Part shown: in pieces, positions 7,001 to 9,192 of the stretch
How the letters are laid out: each line of letters starts with the position of its first letter
Numbering within the stretch: position 1 is the first letter of the stretch
Assembly: GCA_003523945.1 (NCBI GenBank)
Contig: DOFS01000039.1
Coordinates: 1-9,192 of the forward strand
Source of the DNA: Nitrospiraceae bacterium
GTDB taxonomy: Bacteria > Nitrospirota > Nitrospiria > Nitrospirales > UBA8639
Direction of reading: 5' to 3'
DNA length: 9,192 nucleotides
The notes under the pieces: model-generated
What the model was told of the DNA's origin: nothing
Databases searched by the model: none
Seen by the model: only the letters and a program-made list of their open reading frames with translations
Position numbers and translations under genes: made by a program

Positions 7001-7571
7001 CATTTTCACGAATATCCCATTCCTGAAAGTGATAAAGACCGCCCGTAAGTGTGACAATGGCACCCGGACGTAATTTGAGTTGACCATAGCGTCCAGGCGG
7101 AAGAGTGAGGCCTCCACCCGCCGGAACATCGAGGTCCTTAGTTCCAGGTTGAACCGGTGGAACCGATGGCATCTCAGAAACAAGTGGGAGCCTGGCCGGT
7201 GTCGTCATGGCCCCTTGAATTTGTCCTGGTCCGAACAGTTTATTGACCACAATATCCTGCACCCGTGATCCTTTTTTCAGTCGAACAGAATTGCCCATGA
7301 CCTGACTGTCATTGTTTTGCACCACAACATCATGGCCGATGGTCACCTCCTGCTCACCGTTGAGATACGGTCCTACACTCGCCTGATTGGCCCCGACATC
7401 TCCGCTAAGAATCGTACTACCCTGCCGAACCCATACCCCCTCATTCCCTAGCACCACAAAATCCTGAGCCGCCTGAACCTTTCCAGGTAAAATCAGACCT
7501 ATGAGGAACACGATTACAATCCAATCGAAATTAGAATGAATTCGAAAATTTTTCATCCGACTCCATGTCAT
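4080..7571 (-). CDS. Large secreted multi-domain protein with four PKD repeats
   Basis: Numbering from the ATG at 7569-7571 (1163 residues). A signal peptide ends about residue 35 (FLIGLILPGKVQA, then AQD). Residues about 40-300 form a repetitive beta-rich domain with many short V/G strands (for example GGLYHFQEWDIRENAQV), resembling the beta-helical N-terminal domains of surface proteins. Four PKD domains follow at 308-400, 401-493, 494-586 and 587-679, each opening with a variant of PPVAEAGPDQ and ending in VNDG..D...VTI. Next come a glucodextranase-B/Ig-like domain (about 685-766), an uncharacterised beta-rich domain (767-877), an Ig-like domain (878-966), a PKD-like domain (968-1060) and a C-terminal alpha+beta domain (1061-1163) ending QWRIRSF. 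It is probably a cell-surface or extracellular binding protein. No catalytic motif was seen. An earlier TTG at 7667 lacks a signal-peptide-like start. This ATG has GAGGGG 10 nt upstream; the ATG at 7556 is also possible. It leads a likely three-gene operon. Confidence 0.85.
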   Translation of the reverse strand: MTWSRMKNFRIHSNFDWIVIVFLIGLILPGKVQAAQDFVVLGNEGVWVRQGSTILSGDVGANQASVGPYLNGEQEVTIGHDVVVQNNDSQVMGNSVRLKKGSRVQDIVVNKLFGPGQIQGAMTTPARLPLVSEMPSVPPVQPGTKDLDVPAGGGLTLPPGRYGQLKLRPGAIVTLTGGLYHFQEWDIRENAQVLATKAVEIRVKGQIDTRRHTVVGPASDAANLTARDVVIIGTGMNGTTGSIDDTPEAIKFGEESMVRANVYAPNGLLRVKAESKATGAFVAKWVRMGNHSTIALEGGFKLGKAGNSPAVAEAGPDQTVHVGMTVQLDGADSTDVDGNLLTYQWTLLSQPGGSTAMLSDTTAIMPTLAIDRPGVYSIQLIVNDGTADSDPDTVTITTINSPPVAEAGLDQTAFVAQSVLLNGNGSYDVDGDALSFSWSFVSIPAGSRTALFNPTSSTPDFLVDLTGTYQVQLIVNDGQEDSLPAMVLINTQNSKPVAYGGQDQTVPVGSTVNLNGSGSHDADGHSLLFNWALIAMPTGSTATLSNSTTVQPTFIADLGGLYVVQLMVNDGTEDSVPATVTITTGNTPPVAEAGPDQQVPAFSLVMLNGSNSHDADSDALKFQWRLESRPQGSMANLLNPTFAQPTFVPDIPGTYVVTVVVSDGKASSDPDSVAIVVPAPTHSGLPALLITSPSEGSVVGVSPITVTGFVNDSNASVTVNGIAATVRGGVFLADGVVLREGGNTLLVTGVDGAGHTNSMPLNVTLTATPTHLTPIWGPVIWVKHATIGEIFSANFSNCEPAAQYQLVLINGTSGGANRVTQGTVLLNGIEVIGAQNFTAAHSQIAQPIIVQARNNLEVRVTGPLGAQVQAYIACTANCLSVTIDAPLANATINQPTMLVKGNVMTSGSSPAGVVVNQQAAKVFGSAYAVDRVPLRGGTGTLGPTNVVVEATNACGQRANSTMQVHTTKLVPNQVQLQVSPDRNVAPSQVALRVSIDIEQPVANIQWDFQGDGTIDSQGPDLVDQIVSFTQPGFYQPKVIVIDNMGDTFEGGAVVLVEDTVAFEAMLNAQWSGMMDALAQGKIEQALTHIHSRKREVMRHDWTVLKDHLGELANVFNVPLQLADGRGKRVIGKSATPLTLREILYPLEVEFVLDTDGQWRIRSF
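5535..6650 (-). repeat. Tandem array of four 279-bp PKD-coding units
   Basis: Inside the large gene, units begin at 6650, 6371, 6092 and 5813 (minus strand). The three inter-unit distances are exactly 279 bp, that is 93 codons, with no insertion or deletion. Each unit encodes one PKD domain with the shared skeleton (S/T)xPVAxxGxDQ, then L(D/N)G, D.D...L.(F/Y).W, then VNDG or VSDG. The protein repeats are clear but the DNA copies are diverged, implying old duplication held by selection on length. Confidence 0.85.
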
Positions 7572-7807
7572 AAACCGTATTCCCCTCTTGATTAAACACA
7601 TATGATGATTCAAAAACTTGTTTTTAAAAGAGTGAAACCTCGGGAAGTATGAGAGGGAGGGGTGCAAGGACCTATACCCCGTTGTGGGGGAAGCAATTTC
7701 GGAAAAGAGTCGGACTGAGTCTGTCCCCGGAGGAACCGTTTGAGCTTATGAATAGAGCATCCTCTCCCACTATATGAAATGGGAAAAATAAAAACTAAAG
7801 CCTTTAA
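7572..7807. other. Upstream region of the three-gene run
   Basis: This is the probable leader and promoter region of the minus-strand operon. It contains an AAAAAC-TT-GTTTTT inverted repeat (about 7612-7625) and a CCCC-GTTGT-GGGG hairpin (about 7677-7689). I could not find a convincing sigma-70 or sigma-54 promoter with correct spacing, nor a riboswitch fold that I recognise. Confidence 0.35.
7582..7587 (-). promoter_or_regulatory. Shine-Dalgarno-like site of the PKD-protein gene
   Basis: GAGGGG on the minus strand ends 10 nt before the ATG at 7571. It is a slightly long spacing but the best match in the area. The ATG at 7556 has only a GGAG with 4-nt spacing. Confidence 0.4.
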
Positions 7808-8119
7808 ATTAACGGCTCGATCAGGACGACCCCTCCCAGGAAGGCTGTCACAGGGGAAGTAGGAACAGGTGAGTTTGGTTTTATTTTGTTGGAAGGATCA
7901 GAAGTAGATAGCCTGAATGGCTATTCCAAAAGCATGTCCTTTGACTCAGACAATACAATGAATATGAAAAATGATTGGGTGAACAACAACTATCCAGCCG
8001 GAGAGCACGGGTTCAAAGCCAAAGTCAAGAATGGCCCTGATGCAGGGGAACCGGACCCTTTCGGTTTATTTTCAGCCCGCGGGAAACGGTTCAATTATGG
8101 AAGTTTTGGCTGGCGCTGA
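7808..8119 (+). pseudogene. Orphan open frame, probable 3' remnant of an unrecognised gene
   Basis: The plus strand is open for 104 codons from just after a TAA at 7805-7807 to the TGA ending at 8119. The translation looks protein-like: it has VTGEVGTGEFGFILLEGSEV early and PAGEHGFKAKVKNGPDAGEP then DPFGLFSARGKRFNYGSFGW at the end. There is no ATG until 7934 and no Shine-Dalgarno site before the TTGs at 7886 and 7889. The GFKAKVKNG...EPDPFGL stretch faintly resembles the final beta strands of secreted choice-of-anchor-type domains, which would suit the neighbouring surface-protein gene. Most likely it is the tail of a truncated gene, but a small real gene with a non-ATG start cannot be excluded. 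It runs divergently from the PKD-protein gene and convergently towards the remnant at 8182-8545. Confidence 0.35.
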
Positions 8120-8181
8120 ATAACATTGTTATGGCAATTATCCCAAATACGTCCAGCCTTACGAGGGCAGGATCTGCCGAG

Positions 8182-8545
8182 TTAATTTTCCCCCGCCCGT
8201 TGGATTATCGAAAAATTCTTTTTCTGAAAATTTTTGATATACCATTGATGATCCGCTTTCCACGCAAACTCTACCTCTAACGAAAAATGGATTTCCCCCT
8301 GGGCATTGGGTCTGGCGATTTGTCCACCACTCTATATTCCTGCACATCTATAGTTGAAGGGGAACAGAAAGAAGGTTTACGATTTCTCCAAGATGATCGG
8401 CAAGCTCGGCCCAATCGTCTCGCAAGGCCTTACCCCTTCTTGTAGCCACAAACGAGGCAGCCTCTTCGTTATCCGGCTTCGCTAAAGCCGCCAGCATAAC
8501 TCTCCACCGGACATTCAGAGCGGCAAGGAAATCTTCCGGAATCAC
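8182..8545 (-). pseudogene. Frameshifted remnant of the PKD protein's C-terminal domain
   Basis: Three minus-strand frames in order rebuild a copy of the last 100 residues of the protein encoded at 4080-7571. Frame one (8545 down to the stop at 8348) has FLAALNVRW, DDWAELADHLGE and SVPLQL, matching FEAMLNAQW, HDWTVLKDHLGE and NVPLQL; I count about 27 identities in 60 aligned residues. Frame two covers IDVQEYRVVDKSPDP, matching the GRGKRVIGKSATP region. Frame three gives LEVEFAWKADHQWYIKNF, matching LEVEFVLDTDGQWRIRSF, then a short tail to TAA at 8182-8184. At least two frameshifts separate these parts. A TAA lies directly before the GTG at 8545, so nothing of the upstream domains remains. It is a decayed paralogue fragment on the same strand, about 600 bp upstream of the intact gene. 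Confidence 0.82.
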
Positions 8546-8645
8546 TTAAACATGGAAGCCATCGGCCAAAAAAGAGAAACAGGAACCAGGCCCTTCCAGG
8601 CGGGATTCTTTACCTTGCCGTGCAAATCAGGTATGAAGCAATACT

Positions 8646-9192
8646 ATGGGATTATCCATTGACCGCGATCAGTTTGACGAAGAGGATTTCACCCGGTTTG
8701 GGCAACGGCTGACGCAAAGTCTGAAAGCCCTGGAGCATGTGGTGGAACAGCCCGGTTTCGGGGTAGGTCCGCTCTCCATCGGGGCGGAGCTCGAACTTTC
8801 GATTATCAATAGCCAGGGGAGGGCTTACTCGATTAATCGCACTCTCCTGAATTGCTCGCAGGATGCGCATCTCCAACTCGAGTTAGACCGGTTTAATTTG
8901 GAATATAATTTGTCTCCGGTTGCCCTGGCGGGCTACCCCTTTTCCCATGTCCGGGCGCAATTAGCCAACGCCATCCAATCATTGGAATATTGTGCGCACG
9001 GGTTGGGAGGACGGATTGTTCCGATTGGCATCCTGCCGACCCTCTGTGCCGAAGAATTGGATTCGCCGGTGATGTCGGACCTCCCGCGCTATCGTGCGCT
9101 CTCGAGTGGACTTCGCCGGTTGCGTGAAGGCCCGTTTTCCATACACATCAATGGGCCGGAGCCTTTAACAGTGACCTGTCCGGATGTCACAC
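8646..9192 (+). CDS. Glutamate-cysteine-ligase-like protein (GCS2 family), N-terminal part
   Basis: The first 182 codons of a gene that continues past the window. The protein has an amphipathic N-terminal segment (1-35), then GPLSIGAELEL (41-51), the GxExE-type strand that holds metal-binding acids in glutamate-cysteine ligases. Next comes LELDRFNLEYNLSP (78-91), matching the family region where an E/N-rich strand completes the active site, then a helix of the type HVRAQLANAIQSL and GGRIVPIGILPTL, as in the GCS2 family. True members join glutamate to cysteine with ATP; many GCS2 relatives make other gamma-glutamyl amides, so the substrate is open. The ATG at 8646 is the first possible start, because TGA at 8634-8636 is in frame upstream. 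The Shine-Dalgarno site is weak. Codon use and GC look native. Confidence 0.75.
   Translation, partial: MGLSIDRDQFDEEDFTRFGQRLTQSLKALEHVVEQPGFGVGPLSIGAELELSIINSQGRAYSINRTLLNCSQDAHLQLELDRFNLEYNLSPVALAGYPFSHVRAQLANAIQSLEYCAHGLGGRIVPIGILPTLCAEELDSPVMSDLPRYRALSSGLRRLREGPFSIHINGPEPLTVTCPDVT

Noticed and set aside
6609..7073. 154-codon open frame antisense to the PKD-protein gene
   Set aside because: The opposite strand encodes a clear signal-peptide protein with conserved repeats; the antisense translation shows no protein-like pattern.
7572..7667. TTG at 7667 as the start of the PKD protein
   Set aside because: It would add 32 residues without a signal-peptide character before an ATG with a better ribosome binding site and a standard signal peptide.
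8120..8132. ATAACA-T-TGTTAT palindrome right after the orphan frame
   Set aside because: It is too AT-rich and short for a terminator, with no T-run; probably chance.

Overview
The window appears to be an accessory or intergenic-rich part of a Gram-negative bacterial chromosome of mid GC content. The large secreted PKD protein, the decayed REP-associated transposase and the GCS2-like gene at the right edge would fit a Nitrospirota (Nitrospira-type) genome. That is an inference from general style, not from a marker gene, and confidence is low. No rRNA, tRNA, CRISPR array or intact insertion sequence was seen.

Layout from left to right. Positions 1-409 hold no credible gene but contain a GC-rich palindromic block with two stem-loops. 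Positions 410-1021 (+) encode a divergent metallo-beta-lactamase-fold protein whose first metal motif is non-canonical. Positions 1022-2089 are gene-poor and contain the frameshifted 5' half of a RAYT (Y1/IS200-like HUH) transposase on the minus strand. From 7571 down to 2090 (-) lies a probable three-gene operon. Its first gene encodes a 1163-residue secreted multi-domain protein with four PKD repeats of exactly 93 residues each. The second encodes a 119-residue three-helix membrane protein. The third encodes a secreted zinc-dependent phospholipase C/P1-nuclease-like protein with a complete-looking zinc site. Upstream of the operon are an orphan reading frame (7808-8119, +) and a frameshifted remnant (8182-8545, -) of the same C-terminal domain that ends the PKD protein. 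At the right edge, 8646 onward (+) is the start of a glutamate-cysteine-ligase-like (GCS2 family) gene cut by the window.

In the three-gene cluster, the PKD protein and the phospholipase-like protein both carry export signals and the small protein is predicted to be in the membrane. The set could be an envelope or extracellular unit (adhesion, surface binding, lipid or nucleotide scavenging). No specific function can be assigned to the set from sequence alone. The two decayed genes show that the flanks have been rearranged and are losing sequence.
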